Assembly (NCBI GenBank): GCA_020073705.1
Contig: JAIQES010000011.1
Span: 1 to 64,000, forward strand
DNA from: Terriglobia bacterium
GTDB lineage: Bacteria; Acidobacteriota; Terriglobia; Acidiferrales; UBA7541
DNA length: 64,000 nt
Direction: 5' to 3'
Made by a program: the position numbers and the translations under genes. The notes beneath the pieces are model-generated. The model did not search any database. It saw only the letters and a program-made list of their open reading frames with translations, and was not told the origin of the DNA. Each line of letters opens with the position of its first letter. The stretch's first letter is position 1. Positions 45,703 to 55,105 of this stretch are shown here, one piece after another.

Positions 45703-47100
45703 ATGACGAACCTGAATCAAGTTTATGACGTCTTGGTTGTCGGTGGTGGGAACGCGGCCCTGTGCGCAGCCATCGCTTCACGGGAAGCAGGGGCGACTGT
45801 CCTGGTGCTGGAGCATGCGCCGAAGGAATTTCGCGGAGGCAATAGCCGTCACACTCGAAATCTGCGGGCCATGCATCTGAAGCCTACTTCCACGCTTACT
45901 GATTCCTACTCGGAATCTGATTATTGGAACGACTTGCTGGGCGTGACTGGCGGGAAAACAGACGAGCATCTGGCGCGGATAGCCATTCGCGGGACATCGG
46001 AAGTGCTCCCTTGGATGGAGGCCCACGGGGTGCATTTTCAGCCGTCATTGAGCGGCACACTGAATCTGTCGCGCACGAACGCTTTTTTCCTGGGTGGAGG
46101 TAAAGCCCTGATGAATGCGTATTATGCGACCGCGGAACGGATCGGCATCAAGGTTGCATACAATACGGAAGTCAAGTCCCTCCGTCTCGTCGATGGTGCC
46201 GTCCAGGAGGCCGTTGCCATCAGCGAGAGCAGCCCGGTGACCGTTCGAGCAAGATCGATCGTCGTTGCTTCGGGCGGATTCCAAGCCAACATCGAATGGC
46301 TACGCGAATACTGGGGCGACGCAGCAGATAATTTCCTGATTCGAGGCACGCCCTTTGATAAGGGCGTAATCTTGAGAAATCTGCTCGATCAAGGCGTGGC
46401 GCCGATTGGAGATCCCAAGCAATGTCATGCGCTGGCCATTGATGCTCGCGCACCGAAATTTGACGGTGGAATTGTGAGCCGTCTGGATTGCATCCCTTTC
46501 GGCATCGTGGTCGATCATGAAGCTCGGCGTTTTTACAACGAGGGCGAAGATCTCTGGCCCAAGCGGTATGCAATCTGGGGACGGCTTGTAGCCCTGCGGC
46601 CCAAGCAAATCGCGTACGCGATCCTAGATACCAAATCCGAAACTCTCTTCATGCCTTCCGTTTTTCCGGCCTTCCGCGCAAACAGCGTCCGCGAGTTGGC
46701 CCAGAAACTGGGGCTTGATGCGGGGGCGTTGGAAGCAACGGTCCGGGATTTCAATAGTGCCGTGCAATCCGGCACATTCAATATTGGCTCACTCGATGAT
46801 TGCCGGACCGCCGGGATTGATCCGCCGAAAACGCATTGGGCGCGGGCAATCGACACCCCACCTTTCATCGGTTATCCGTTGCGGCCGGGAATCACATTTA
46901 CCTATCTCGGCGTGAAGGTAGATGAGAACGCGCGAGTTTTGATGAAGAACGGACAACCCTGCGAGAACCTTTTCGCCGCCGGGGAAATTATGGCCGGAAA
47001 CATCCTAGGCGAAGGCTACACGGCAGGCATTGGCATGGCTATCGGGTCCGTATTTGGACGAATCGCCGGGAGAGAGGCTGCAAAGCTTGCGCGAAACTGA
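45703..47100 (+). CDS. tcuA: Tricarballylate dehydrogenase TcuA
   Basis: FAD-dependent dehydrogenase that oxidises tricarballylate to cis-aconitate. The 465 residues begin with the FAD-binding motif VYDVLVVGGGNAALCAAIAS, then FRGGNSRHTRNLR, typical of the fumarate-reductase/TcuA group. GILGEGYTAGIGMAIGSVFG-like residues near the end (NILGEGYTAGIGMAIGSVFG) close the FAD site. It is followed by TcuB and a TcuC-type transporter, the gene order of Salmonella tcuABC. The TcuR regulator is not seen. Substrate preference inside the family is inferred from neighbours. Confidence 0.88.
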   Translation: MTNLNQVYDVLVVGGGNAALCAAIASREAGATVLVLEHAPKEFRGGNSRHTRNLRAMHLKPTSTLTDSYSESDYWNDLLGVTGGKTDEHLARIAIRGTSEVLPWMEAHGVHFQPSLSGTLNLSRTNAFFLGGGKALMNAYYATAERIGIKVAYNTEVKSLRLVDGAVQEAVAISESSPVTVRARSIVVASGGFQANIEWLREYWGDAADNFLIRGTPFDKGVILRNLLDQGVAPIGDPKQCHALAIDARAPKFDGGIVSRLDCIPFGIVVDHEARRFYNEGEDLWPKRYAIWGRLVALRPKQIAYAILDTKSETLFMPSVFPAFRANSVRELAQKLGLDAGALEATVRDFNSAVQSGTFNIGSLDDCRTAGIDPPKTHWARAIDTPPFIGYPLRPGITFTYLGVKVDENARVLMKNGQPCENLFAAGEIMAGNILGEGYTAGIGMAIGSVFGRIAGREAAKLARN

Positions 47101-48175
47101 AGCTGTGATTGAGGCCCGGCGTTTGATGGTGATCTGCAATGCCTGTCGCTATTGTGAGGGGTATTGTGCCGTCTTTCCGGCGATGGAACTGCGACGAAGC
47201 TTCTCCAACGGCGATTTAGGTTATCTCGCTAACTTGTGCCATGACTGTCGAGGCTGTTACTACGCCTGCCAATACGCGCCCCCACACGAGTTCGCCCTCA
47301 ATCTTCCGCAAGCCCTGGCGCGGGTAAGGTCAGAAACCTACGCGGAATACGCATGGCCGCGACCTCTCGCAGGACTCTTCCAGCGCAATGGGATGTTCGT
47401 TTCACTTTTGACGTCGCTTGGCATTGCAGTCGTGCTCATATTCACTGCAAGACTACAGCCCTCCGCGATTCTCTATGGCCCACACCGTGGGCCGGGAGCA
47501 TTTTACGCGGTCATACCCGAGGCGGCAATGATTGGCGTGGGCGGAGCGACGTTTGCATTTGCGATGCTGGCCCTTGTGATGGGTTTTCTCAATTTTTGGC
47601 GTGACACCGGCGGCGGGCCGGTCGCGCAAGCGCGTTCGTTGCTCAAGGCAGCCTCCGATGTCTTGACGCTCCATAATCTCGGCGGAGGAGGATATGGATG
47701 CAATAACCGCGACGAAGCGTTCTCGCAGACTCGCCGATACTCTCACCAAGCGATGTTCTATGGCTTCCTTCTCTGCTTTGCTTCGACGTGCACGGCCGCC
47801 TTCTATGAACATGTTCTAGGCTTGGCCGCTCCATATCCGTTCCTCAGCATCCCAGTTTTGCTTGGTACGGCGGGTGGGTTCGGAATGTTGATCGGCACCG
47901 CAGGGCTTGCATGGGTTAAGGTCGGAAGCGATCCGGCGCCCGCAGCGAATGATCTGCTCGGTGCTGATTATGCGCTTCTTGCACTGCTGTTTCTCTCTGC
48001 TGCGACAGGGCTGCTTTTACTGGTATTAAGAGATACTCGCGCAATGGGTATTCTTCTGGCATTACACCTGGGTGTGATTCTGTCTTTTTTCTTGACGCTG
48101 CCTTACAGCAAATTCGTTCACGGAATTTATAGGTCGGCTGCCCTACTTCGCCACGCCGTGGAGCACACGAGGTAA
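47087..48175 (+). CDS. tcuB: TcuB-like membrane electron-transfer protein
   Basis: Passes electrons from TcuA-bound FADH2 to the quinone pool. Two ferredoxin-like clusters are visible near the N terminus, [18 protein letters not shown] and [20 protein letters not shown], each giving CxxCxxCxxxC-type ligands. About six membrane helices follow, with His residues that may bind heme. I place the start at the TTG at 47087, inside the last codons of tcuA, because GGGAGAGAGG lies nine bases upstream. The GTG at 47105 is an alternative, while the ATG at 47030 would give a long overlap. 362 residues, as expected for TcuB. Confidence 0.85.
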   Translation: MRETEAVIEARRLMVICNACRYCEGYCAVFPAMELRRSFSNGDLGYLANLCHDCRGCYYACQYAPPHEFALNLPQALARVRSETYAEYAWPRPLAGLFQRNGMFVSLLTSLGIAVVLIFTARLQPSAILYGPHRGPGAFYAVIPEAAMIGVGGATFAFAMLALVMGFLNFWRDTGGGPVAQARSLLKAASDVLTLHNLGGGGYGCNNRDEAFSQTRRYSHQAMFYGFLLCFASTCTAAFYEHVLGLAAPYPFLSIPVLLGTAGGFGMLIGTAGLAWVKVGSDPAPAANDLLGADYALLALLFLSAATGLLLLVLRDTRAMGILLALHLGVILSFFLTLPYSKFVHGIYRSAALLRHAVEHTR

Positions 48176-48215
48176 TATCAGTGTCTCGCTCGCGGACACG
48201 CGAAAGGTGGTTAAT

Positions 48216-49514
48216 GTGAGTACACAAGAAGCTTTCTCAAAAGCGCGTTCCATCTTTCGTGTCGCCAGTGGCAACTTCCTGGAAATGTATGATTTCATGG
48301 TATACGCGTATTATGCCTCGTATATCGCACACGATATTTTCCCGTCCAACAGCGAATTCGCATCACTCATACTTACATTGGGAACTTTCGGCGCCGGGTA
48401 CCTCATGCGTCCCCTGGGCGCGATTGTCCTGGGTATATATATCGACCGGCATGGGAGGCGCTCCGGCCTGATTCTCACCCTGCTATTAATGGCAGTGGGC
48501 ACATCTATCATTGCCTTTACGCCGCCCTACAGGACCATTGGCATTGTCGCGCCGATTGTTGTCGTGTCAGGTCGTTTGCTGCAAGGGTTCTCTGCCGGCG
48601 TTGAGTTGGGTGGTGTTTCGGTATATTTGGCGGAAATTGCGACTCCTGGCCACAGAGGGTTCTATTGCTCTTGGCAATCCGCCAGCCAGCAGATCGCAGT
48701 GATCTGTGCAGCACTTCTGGGAGTGACACTTAGTTCCATATTGCCGCCGGCGAGCATGGCTTTGTGGGGCTGGCGGGTTCCGTTCGTGATTGGCTGCCTG
48801 ATTGTGCCACTGCTTTTCTGGCTGCGCAGATCATTGGCCGAAACGGAAGTCTTTCTGGCCCGCAAGCAACGGCCCGGAGTCTCGCAGATCCTTGCCTCAC
48901 TTGGCGCCCACTGGAAAATAATCGTCGTGGGAGTATTGCTTTCCACTATGACAACCGTTTGTTTTTATCTGATAACTGCTTATACGCCGACATTCGGTCG
49001 CGTGGTATTGCACCTGACAAACCGAGCCAGCTTAATGGTTACTCTATGTGTCGGTCTATCGAACTTCATTTGGCTGCCCATAGGCGGCGCCATCTCAGAC
49101 CAAGTTGGGCGCAAACCTTTACTGATCTTCTTTGCGGTCGCTACACTGATATCAGCCTATCCCGCCATGTCTTGGTTGGTGAGCAATCCATCGGTAGCCC
49201 GGTTATTGATGGTTGAACTTTGGTTCTCCTGCATTTTTGGCTGCTACAACGGAGCCATGGTCCCCTTTTTGGCGGAAATCATGCCTCAGGAGGTCAGGAC
49301 CACCGGATTTGCGCTCGCGTTCAGTCTGGCGACCGCGATTTTTGGTGGTTTTACGCCAGCAATCTCTACGTATCTCATACACGTTACGGGAAACTCGGCC
49401 ATGCCCGCTGTTTGGCTATCCATGGCAGCTCTGTGCGGCCTTAGTGCAACAATGCTTGTCGGATGGCCCGGACTCGTCCTGGCCAAGTGGGAATCGAGCG
49501 TGTCGTCGGAATGA
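48216..49514 (+). CDS. tcuC: MFS tricarballylate/citrate-proton symporter (TcuC-like)
   Basis: A major-facilitator permease of the metabolite:H+ symporter type with about 12 membrane helices. It starts [20 protein letters not shown], the signature of CitA/TcuC/ShiA/ProP-like transporters, and carries the loop 2-3 motif [20 protein letters not shown] and [20 protein letters not shown] in helix 5. The GTG at 48216 has AAAGGTGG five bases upstream. As last of tcuABC it would import the substrate for TcuA. 432 residues, a normal length. Confidence 0.87.
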   Translation: MSTQEAFSKARSIFRVASGNFLEMYDFMVYAYYASYIAHDIFPSNSEFASLILTLGTFGAGYLMRPLGAIVLGIYIDRHGRRSGLILTLLLMAVGTSIIAFTPPYRTIGIVAPIVVVSGRLLQGFSAGVELGGVSVYLAEIATPGHRGFYCSWQSASQQIAVICAALLGVTLSSILPPASMALWGWRVPFVIGCLIVPLLFWLRRSLAETEVFLARKQRPGVSQILASLGAHWKIIVVGVLLSTMTTVCFYLITAYTPTFGRVVLHLTNRASLMVTLCVGLSNFIWLPIGGAISDQVGRKPLLIFFAVATLISAYPAMSWLVSNPSVARLLMVELWFSCIFGCYNGAMVPFLAEIMPQEVRTTGFALAFSLATAIFGGFTPAISTYLIHVTGNSAMPAVWLSMAALCGLSATMLVGWPGLVLAKWESSVSSE

Positions 49515-49571
49515 TTTCCGGGACGCTCACCGTTCTCATTGCTTGCAATACAGGTTAGGTTGGGAGGAACA

Positions 49572-50243
49572 ATGCTTCAGTTATTATTGGCCATTCTGAT
49601 TGGACTGGCACCTGCGCCAGTGGCAGCGCAAGACCCGGTCAAGGTCAGCCCGAGAGATTACAAAGTAGAGATTGAGAACGATTGGGTGCGAGTCCTGCGA
49701 GTAAAACGGGGCCCTCACGAGAAAACACCGATGCACGAGCACCCCGCGTCGGTTGTGGTCCATCTGACGGATTGCCATCAGAGAATCACCGGAGCCGATG
49801 GGAAAGCGCAGGAAGTCAGACGAAAGGCGGGAGAGGTTTCTTATACCGACGCGGTCAACCACGCGGAGGAGAACCTCTCCGATCTACCGTCGGAGGCCGC
49901 CGTTGTCGAATTGAAGTCCGGGGCGCCGAAGGGGTTATCGTGGCCCCTCCCGTTCGATCCTGTCAGGCTGGACCCTCGGTACCACATCGTGCTCTTTGAG
50001 AATGACCGGGTGCGCGTGATCCGCACGATTCTGGAGCCTCACATTAAGAGCCCATTGCACGAGCATCCCCACTATGTCGTCGTGTATCTTACCGACCTGC
50101 ACACGACCATGACGCTCGCCGATGGAAGGCAGGTGGACAACCCCCGAAAGCCGGGCGACATTGCTTGGCGGGATGCGCTGAAGCATGTAACCGAAAACAT
50201 CGGTGACCGCACAGCCATGGAGATTCAAGTCGAGTTAAAGTGA
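49572..50243 (+). CDS. Secreted double-cupin protein
   Basis: A 223-residue exported protein. The signal peptide is MLQLLLAILIGLAPAPVAAQ. Two homologous cupin-like domains follow. The first has NDWVRVLRVKRGPHEKTPMH then EHPASVVVHLTD. The second has NDRVRVIRTILEPHIKSPLH then EHPHYVVVYLTD. Each ends in a GE/GD-(I/V)-(S/A)-(Y/W) strand and a His (NHAEEN, KHVTEN). The histidines in H-x-K-(T/S)-P-(M/L)-H-E-H may bind metal. The start at 49572 has GGGAGG upstream. It trails tcuC by 57 bases. Similar cupins are sometimes beside carboxylate metabolism genes, but the role is unknown. Confidence 0.75.
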   Translation: MLQLLLAILIGLAPAPVAAQDPVKVSPRDYKVEIENDWVRVLRVKRGPHEKTPMHEHPASVVVHLTDCHQRITGADGKAQEVRRKAGEVSYTDAVNHAEENLSDLPSEAAVVELKSGAPKGLSWPLPFDPVRLDPRYHIVLFENDRVRVIRTILEPHIKSPLHEHPHYVVVYLTDLHTTMTLADGRQVDNPRKPGDIAWRDALKHVTENIGDRTAMEIQVELK

Positions 50244-50470
50244 GCATGGGTCTTTCTTCGGGTACACATTGCGGTTGTCCCTGCCAATTACTCAATCTGG
50301 ACCGGAAGATCCGATTTGAGTAGAAGCTATTACGCAACTTGGCGAAGCTGTCGATTTCAAAGGGCCACATTCGGGTTATGCAGACAGACCCTTCCAGTCT
50401 CAGGGACCACATCACGGGTCATTTTTTCGAGAGGGGCAATGGAATAACAGAGACAACTTGCGGCCCAGCG

Positions 50471-51010
50471 TTAACGACGCGCCGCTTTTTTCCGCTCTGT
50501 CCGTTTTGGTTTCTGCGGTTTGGGTGTTCGAAAGCCACGAATTGTTTCCTGGTCCCCGGTGATGCGGAACAGCCGGACTCGCGCGAGCCGCGCATTCTCC
50601 TTCACGCGCAGCCGTGCCGTACTGACTTCCAGCAGCAACTCGACCGGCGCCAGGTGTCCGCGCACGAACGAGGCCACGTGCGACGCGCCCGCGCGCAACA
50701 GCCGGTCCTCGGGTTCAATTAAGGCTATTTCGTCCTCTGCGAGGTTGAGCGTTTCATTGCATTCGACGAAGTAGCTCCCGCGGCCCAGGTCCCACCATTG
50801 GTACCGGTCTTCCAGCCGCAACCGTTGCGGCGCAACCTCCATGCGCCCCGCAGCTACGTACTCGCTCCCGCCAAAATCGATCTGTCCCGTTGGGTCCACC
50901 GCCGAGATTTTGCGCGCGGTCAGATGGACGGAATAGCCGTGAACCTGATATTTTGGGTGGAGAATCCCAGCGATGCGTGCCGCCGCTACTTTCCCCGGCA
51001 AGAGTTGCAT
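50471..51010 (-). CDS. dCTP deaminase/dUTPase-fold protein
   Basis: A 179-residue protein that I recognise as a distant relative of dCTP deaminase. It reads LLPGKVAAARIAGILHPKYQ, then IDFGGSEYVAAG, RYQWWDLGRGSYFVECNETL and SHVASFVRGHLAPVELLLEV, where a catalytic Glu would sit, followed by ARLRVKENARLARVRLFRI. The usual beta-barrel pattern of the fold is visible, but family hallmarks such as a clear G-W-x-G are not, so enzyme activity is unproven. The ATG at 51010 begins the conserved region. The C terminus is a Lys/Arg-rich tail. Stand-alone gene. Confidence 0.6.
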   Translation of the reverse strand: MQLLPGKVAAARIAGILHPKYQVHGYSVHLTARKISAVDPTGQIDFGGSEYVAAGRMEVAPQRLRLEDRYQWWDLGRGSYFVECNETLNLAEDEIALIEPEDRLLRAGASHVASFVRGHLAPVELLLEVSTARLRVKENARLARVRLFRITGDQETIRGFRTPKPQKPKRTERKKAARR

Positions 51011-51219
51011 GGGGGCACTATACCCAACGGGGCGCAGGGCGTCCACAGAACACGCACACAGGTGCCGCGAAAAGGGCAGCCCTCAGACTGTCTGATAGTG
51101 GGTCAGTTTTTGAGTACGCCGTGACTCGGGCATAATCGCCAAGTTGTGAGGAATGGCCCTCCGGTTGAGAACCTTTTGGCTGTTAGCAAGAGGCGAAAAA
51201 ATACCGGGGCGACGCGACT

Positions 51220-51843
51220 TTAGTCGATCCGGCAGTAGCAGTAGAGGAATTGCTGCGTGGTCCCAAGTGGGGTTTGATGCAGCTCCTTAGAACTCTCAAC
51301 CAGGCGGAAGCGTGCGCCAAACTCGCGGTGAAGCGATTCGGCGTCATAACGCATTACTTCGAGCCCGCTGCATTTCGTAGGACCTTCCGGCCCAAACGTG
51401 CTGACAATGACGTGGCCGCCGTGCTTGACCGCGCGTGCCACAGCATTGACATAGGCAACACGTTTCTCCATCGAGGTGAGAAAATGGAAGACGGCGCGGT
51501 CGTGCCAAACGTCATATGCGCCTGGCGCGAGCCCCACTGTAGTAACGTCGGCTGTGATCCAGTGAACGCGGTCGGCAGCTTCTTTCAGACGTTTCTTCGT
51601 CACGTCGATTGCGGCTTGCGATACATCAAGAACGGTGATGTTTTGATAGCCTCGTGTAAGGAGGTCATCGACGAGAGTCGATTCACCGCCGCCAACATCA
51701 ATGATGGACGCCGAGACTCCACCGGCCGCCCGCTCGATTAGAGAAAGCGACATTTCCAGGTGCGGACGATACCAACTGACCTGGTCCGGCGCCTTGATGG
51801 TATAGACCTTCTCCCAGTGGGTCTTTGCATCGTCGGCGAACAT
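51220..51843 (-). CDS. Class I SAM-dependent methyltransferase
   Basis: A 207-residue small-molecule-type methyltransferase with a seven-strand Rossmann fold. Motif I is ASIIDVGGGESTLVDDLLTR, followed by NITVLDVSQAAIDVTKKRL (acidic end of strand 2), WITADVTTVGL and YDVWHDRAVFHFLT. The start (51841-51843) has AAGAGAG close upstream and begins FADDAKTHWEKVYTIKAPDQ, as in relatives. The substrate is unknown; relatives include tellurite-resistance TehB-like and thiol methyltransferases. Confidence 0.85.
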   Translation of the reverse strand: MFADDAKTHWEKVYTIKAPDQVSWYRPHLEMSLSLIERAAGGVSASIIDVGGGESTLVDDLLTRGYQNITVLDVSQAAIDVTKKRLKEAADRVHWITADVTTVGLAPGAYDVWHDRAVFHFLTSMEKRVAYVNAVARAVKHGGHVIVSTFGPEGPTKCSGLEVMRYDAESLHREFGARFRLVESSKELHQTPLGTTQQFLYCYCRID

Positions 51844-52295
51844 AACTCTCTTAATTCTACCCCTATCGGATGTGCGGATGCTTTTTTCTGCGCAACGAAT
51901 CCCATCCAATGATTGTTGCCAAGTGCCGAGAAGTTCTCTCCTAAGAAAGTGGCTGCTAAGTTATTCATTCTTTAGTGGGCGCAGAGCAATAGACGGGCAA
52001 AAACGAGCAGTCGGGACCTCGCTGATCTCTCTGGAGTCTGCTTTGGTAACAATTTGTTGTGTCCCGGGCACGAGAGGCATAAGCCCGGATTTTCAATTTG
52101 AACTTTTTCTGTGAATCCTCTGGTGGTCGTCTGCATCTATATTCGCGTGAGCTTGAACGCAGAGAAGACGCTCCGGAGGTAGTTCGCGCACCAGGATCAG
52201 GCCGCCGAGCGACTCGGTTTCGGAGAATTGATCGAGCAGGAACGAAGGTTCCAGGGCGCGCGGCCCTGGAAAACACAACACTTTGGAGGCGAACC
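51844..52295. other. Intergenic region upstream of the peroxiredoxin operon
   Basis: 452 bases, divergent promoters expected. No supported gene. A perfect 9-bp-stem hairpin (TTCCAGGGC-GCGCG-GCCCTGGAA, 52249-52271) lies 24 bases before the peroxiredoxin start and would be in its leader. Confidence 0.45.
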
Positions 52296-52952
52296 ATGTT
52301 GCGCATAAACGACGAAGCTCCCAATTTCACCGCCGAAACTTCGCAGGGCACCATCAACTTCCACGAATGGATCGGCAACGGCTGGGCCATCTTGTTCTCG
52401 CATCCCAAGGATTTTACCCCGGTGTGCACCACGGAACTGGGTTACATGGCCGGGCTGCAGCCGGAATTCGAGAAGCGCAATTGCAAGATCATCGGGCTGA
52501 GCGTGGACCCGGCGAGCAGTCACAGCAAGTGGGCCGTAGACATCGAGGAGACGCAGGGCCACAAAGTGAAATACCCGATGATCGGGGATCCGGAACTCAA
52601 GGTGGCCAAGCTTTATGACATGCTGCCGGCCGACGCCGGCGATACTTCCGAAGGCCGCACCGCGGCCACGAACGCCACTGTGCGTACCGTGTTCGTGATT
52701 GGTCCCGACAAAAAGATCAAGCTGATGCTCAGCTACCCGATGAGCACCGGCCGCAACTTCGACGAAGTGCTGCGCGTGCTCGATTCGATACAACTCACCG
52801 CCAAGCACAAAGTGGCCACGCCGGTGAACTGGAAACAGGGCGACGACGTGATCATCCTGCCGGCGGTGTCGGAGGAAGAAGCCAAACAGAAGTATCCCGG
52901 TGGCTGGGTGGCACCCCGGCCGTATCTGCGGATCGTTGCCCAGCCGAAGTAG
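52296..52952 (+). CDS. 1-Cys peroxiredoxin (Prx6 type)
   Basis: Reduces hydrogen and organic peroxides in the cytosol. The 218 residues begin MLRINDEAPNFTAETSQGTI. The peroxidatic motif is HPKDFTPVCTTELGYMAGL (Pro-x3-Thr-x2-Cys), and the long C-terminal extension of the Prx6 subfamily is present (LPAVSEEEAKQKYPGGW). No second conserved resolving Cys is apparent. The start has GGAGG six bases upstream. The reading frame is open further upstream, but without coding signals. It leads a run of sulfur-related genes ending at 55052. Confidence 0.93.
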   Translation: MLRINDEAPNFTAETSQGTINFHEWIGNGWAILFSHPKDFTPVCTTELGYMAGLQPEFEKRNCKIIGLSVDPASSHSKWAVDIEETQGHKVKYPMIGDPELKVAKLYDMLPADAGDTSEGRTAATNATVRTVFVIGPDKKIKLMLSYPMSTGRNFDEVLRVLDSIQLTAKHKVATPVNWKQGDDVIILPAVSEEEAKQKYPGGWVAPRPYLRIVAQPK

Positions 52953-52977
52953 GTATCTTTCCACTGAGGGACCCACA

Positions 52978-54210
52978 ATGGCAGAACAACTGAACGACGG
53001 AGTTTGGACTGCGGGAGACCTGCTCGAACGGCTGGAGCGTCGCGACAAATTCTTTGTCCTCGATGTGCGCAATCGCGATGAGTTCGAGAGGTTTCGACTC
53101 GAAGGCCGCAGCCCTGTGCCCGCCGTCAATATTCCCTATTTCGAGATGCTCGAACTTGGCGGCAAAGACGAGATGTTGGACTCCGTCGTCGCTTACGTCG
53201 AGCGGGACCTTGCGGACCAACTTCCCTCTGATCTGCCGATCCTTGCGGTATGTGCCAAGGGCGACACTTCGGAGTTCGTCGCGCAAGGGCTGCGCCGCCT
53301 GGGCTACGCCAGCGCCAACCTCAAGGGTGGGATGAAAGCCTGGGGTGAGCACTATGCGACCCGCGCTCTGGTCGAAGGTCCCGATCTAGCAATCTATCAG
53401 GTGAGCCGCCCCGCGCGAGGGTGCCTGAGTTACATGGTGGCAAGCGCGGGGAAGGCGATCGTGATCGATGCCCTCCGCCACCTCTATCCTTACCTGGACT
53501 TGGCTCGCGCTACGGGCCTCACGATCGAAGCGGTGATTGACACCCACGGCCACGCGGACCACATCAGCGGTGGGCTTGCTCTCGCTGCCAAGACCGGTGC
53601 TTCCTACTACCTGCATCCGTACGACGCCATTCATCCCATCGACGTGCTGCCCGCGACGATTCCCTACGAGTTCATTCGCGACAGCCAGTTGTTCCCGGTC
53701 GGACAGCACCAACTCGAGGCACTCCACATCCCTGGACACACACTCGGTCTGGTTGCTTTTCGGCTCGACGACAGATATCTTTTCACGGGCGACAGCATTT
53801 TCATCCGGTCCATTGCGCGGCCGGACCTCGGCGGGAAGGCCGAAACCTGGGCGCCCCTGCACGGCCGGTCGCTGCGGAGGCTTCTCGGCCTCCCGGGAGG
53901 GATCACTGTGCTGCCAGGACACTTCAGCAGCCTTGATGAGGCGGACGAAACGGGACGCTTCGCTGCGTCGTTGGACGATCTGAAGAAGCGGAATGACGGC
54001 CTTGTCGTGCTCCAGCGGGAGAGCGAGGAAGGATTCGTTCGCTACCTGCTTGAGAGCCTCCCCAAGTTCATCCCCGAATACGTGAACATCAAGCGCGTCA
54101 ATACGGGATTGTTGGTGCCCACGGGGGAAGACGCCGCAACGCTGGAGTTGGGCAAGAACGTTTGTGCGCTTTCGCAGGCACAGGCGGCTTCCGCTGGGGG
54201 AAAACAATGA
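52978..54210 (+). CDS. Rhodanese-metallo-beta-lactamase fusion
   Basis: A 410-residue cytosolic fusion. Residues 1-125 are a rhodanese domain with the active-site Cys in LAVCAKGDTSEFVAQGLRRL. Residues 140-380 are a metallo-beta-lactamase fold of the glyoxalase II/persulfide-dioxygenase type, with metal ligands in DTHGHADHISGGLAL, ALHIPGHTLGLVAF, FTGDSIFI and VLPGHFSSLDE. The usual ETHE1-rhodanese fusion has the rhodanese at the other end. Likely handles glutathione or low-molecular-weight persulfide sulfur. It is 25 bases from the peroxiredoxin and overlaps tusA by four bases. Confidence 0.88.
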   Translation: MAEQLNDGVWTAGDLLERLERRDKFFVLDVRNRDEFERFRLEGRSPVPAVNIPYFEMLELGGKDEMLDSVVAYVERDLADQLPSDLPILAVCAKGDTSEFVAQGLRRLGYASANLKGGMKAWGEHYATRALVEGPDLAIYQVSRPARGCLSYMVASAGKAIVIDALRHLYPYLDLARATGLTIEAVIDTHGHADHISGGLALAAKTGASYYLHPYDAIHPIDVLPATIPYEFIRDSQLFPVGQHQLEALHIPGHTLGLVAFRLDDRYLFTGDSIFIRSIARPDLGGKAETWAPLHGRSLRRLLGLPGGITVLPGHFSSLDEADETGRFAASLDDLKKRNDGLVVLQRESEEGFVRYLLESLPKFIPEYVNIKRVNTGLLVPTGEDAATLELGKNVCALSQAQAASAGGKQ

Positions 54211-54458
54211 GTCAGCCCTTCGACAAGCTGCTCGACGCGCGTGGCCTCAACTGCCCGATGCCTCTGGTCAACGCCCGGAAGGAGATTGGGAAACTCGAGC
54301 TTGGCCAAGTGCTCAAGGTGGTGGCCACGGACCGGGGCTCGGTCGCGGACTTTCAGGGCTGGGCCAAGGTCGCGAAGAATGTGGAGCTGGTTGGCCAGGA
54401 GACAGAATCCACAGACGGCGCCAACGTGTACGTTCACTACGTGAAGCGGACGGCGTGA
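54207..54458 (+). CDS. tusA: TusA-family sulfur carrier protein
   Basis: An 83-residue sulfur carrier of the SirA/TusA/YedF family, which holds sulfur as a persulfide on a Cys. It has LLDARGLNCPMPLVNARKEI, with Cys16 in the CPxP motif, and the remaining two-layer alpha/beta fold. Its start overlaps the upstream gene (ATGA), which shows that an earlier in-frame ATG is not used. It probably receives sulfane sulfur from the rhodanese next door and passes it to the DsrE-like protein downstream. The final target (tRNA thiolation, cofactor or sulfur oxidation) is open. Confidence 0.92.
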   Translation: MSQPFDKLLDARGLNCPMPLVNARKEIGKLELGQVLKVVATDRGSVADFQGWAKVAKNVELVGQETESTDGANVYVHYVKRTA

Positions 54459-54470
54459 GGAGGAAACAAT

Positions 54471-55052
54471 ATGGATGCCAGTGCAGGAGCAGGACTCGCC
54501 GCCGACCCGTCCCGGATGCAGGCGCTCGAGGAAAAGCTCCGGGACCTCGAGAAGCGGCTTGCGCATGTTGAGGGGCAGGTGGCGGAGGACCGGGTCGCGC
54601 TTGTTGTCTTCTCAGGCGATCTGGATCGCGTCCTGGCGGCTTTCATAATTGCTACGGGCGCCGCAGCCATGGGCCAGCAGGTGAGCATGTTCTTTACCTT
54701 CTGGGGGCTGAGCGTCCTCAAAAAGGATAACCAGGTTTCCGGGAAGACCCTCTTTCAAAAAATGATGGCCCTTATGTCCCCGGGATCGAGCAAGAGCCTC
54801 CCCGTCTCGAAGATGAACTACTTCGGCGTGGGCGCAAAGATGCTGCGATCCATGATGAAGGATAAGAATGTCAGCTCGCTCGAGGAAATGATCTCCCTCG
54901 CGCGGGAACTTGGCGTGCGAATGATCGCCTGTGAGATGTCTCGGGACGTGATGGGGATCAAGGAGTCAGAACTCGTCGCCGGCCTGGAGTGCGGCGGAGT
55001 CGCCAGCTTCCTTGCCGATTCGTTAAAGTCACGGACGAGCCTTTTTATTTGA
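54471..55052 (+). CDS. DsrE/DsrF-like sulfurtransferase-family protein
   Basis: A 193-residue protein with an N-terminal coiled coil of about 25 residues (MQALEEKLRDLEKRLAHVEG), then a DsrE-like alpha/beta domain: RVALVVFSGDLDRVLAAFII, MGQQVSMFFTFWGLSVLKK, LGVRMIACEMSRDVMGI and ELVAGLECGGVASFL. The two late cysteines are candidates for persulfide binding. A strong GAGGAGG lies before the ATG, 12 bases after tusA. This family (often called peroxiredoxin-family/DsrE-like) commonly accompanies TusA and rhodanese genes, so it is the likely receiver in a cytoplasmic sulfur relay. Confidence 0.85.
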   Translation: MDASAGAGLAADPSRMQALEEKLRDLEKRLAHVEGQVAEDRVALVVFSGDLDRVLAAFIIATGAAAMGQQVSMFFTFWGLSVLKKDNQVSGKTLFQKMMALMSPGSSKSLPVSKMNYFGVGAKMLRSMMKDKNVSSLEEMISLARELGVRMIACEMSRDVMGIKESELVAGLECGGVASFLADSLKSRTSLFI

Positions 55053-55105
55053 CGTGTCGCATCAGGAAGTTACTGCAGGCAGGTGCTGCCCATGGAGGTA
55101 GCCGG

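Noticed and set aside
47030..47086. Upstream ATG start for tcuB
   Set aside because: It would overlap tcuA by 71 bases and add residues that are just tcuA read in another frame; the TTG at 47087 has a better ribosome-binding site.
50471..51843. Antiphage defence island (dCTP deaminase plus methyltransferase)
   Set aside because: The methyltransferase is of small-molecule type, there are no nuclease, helicase or sensor genes, and the neighbours are metabolic.
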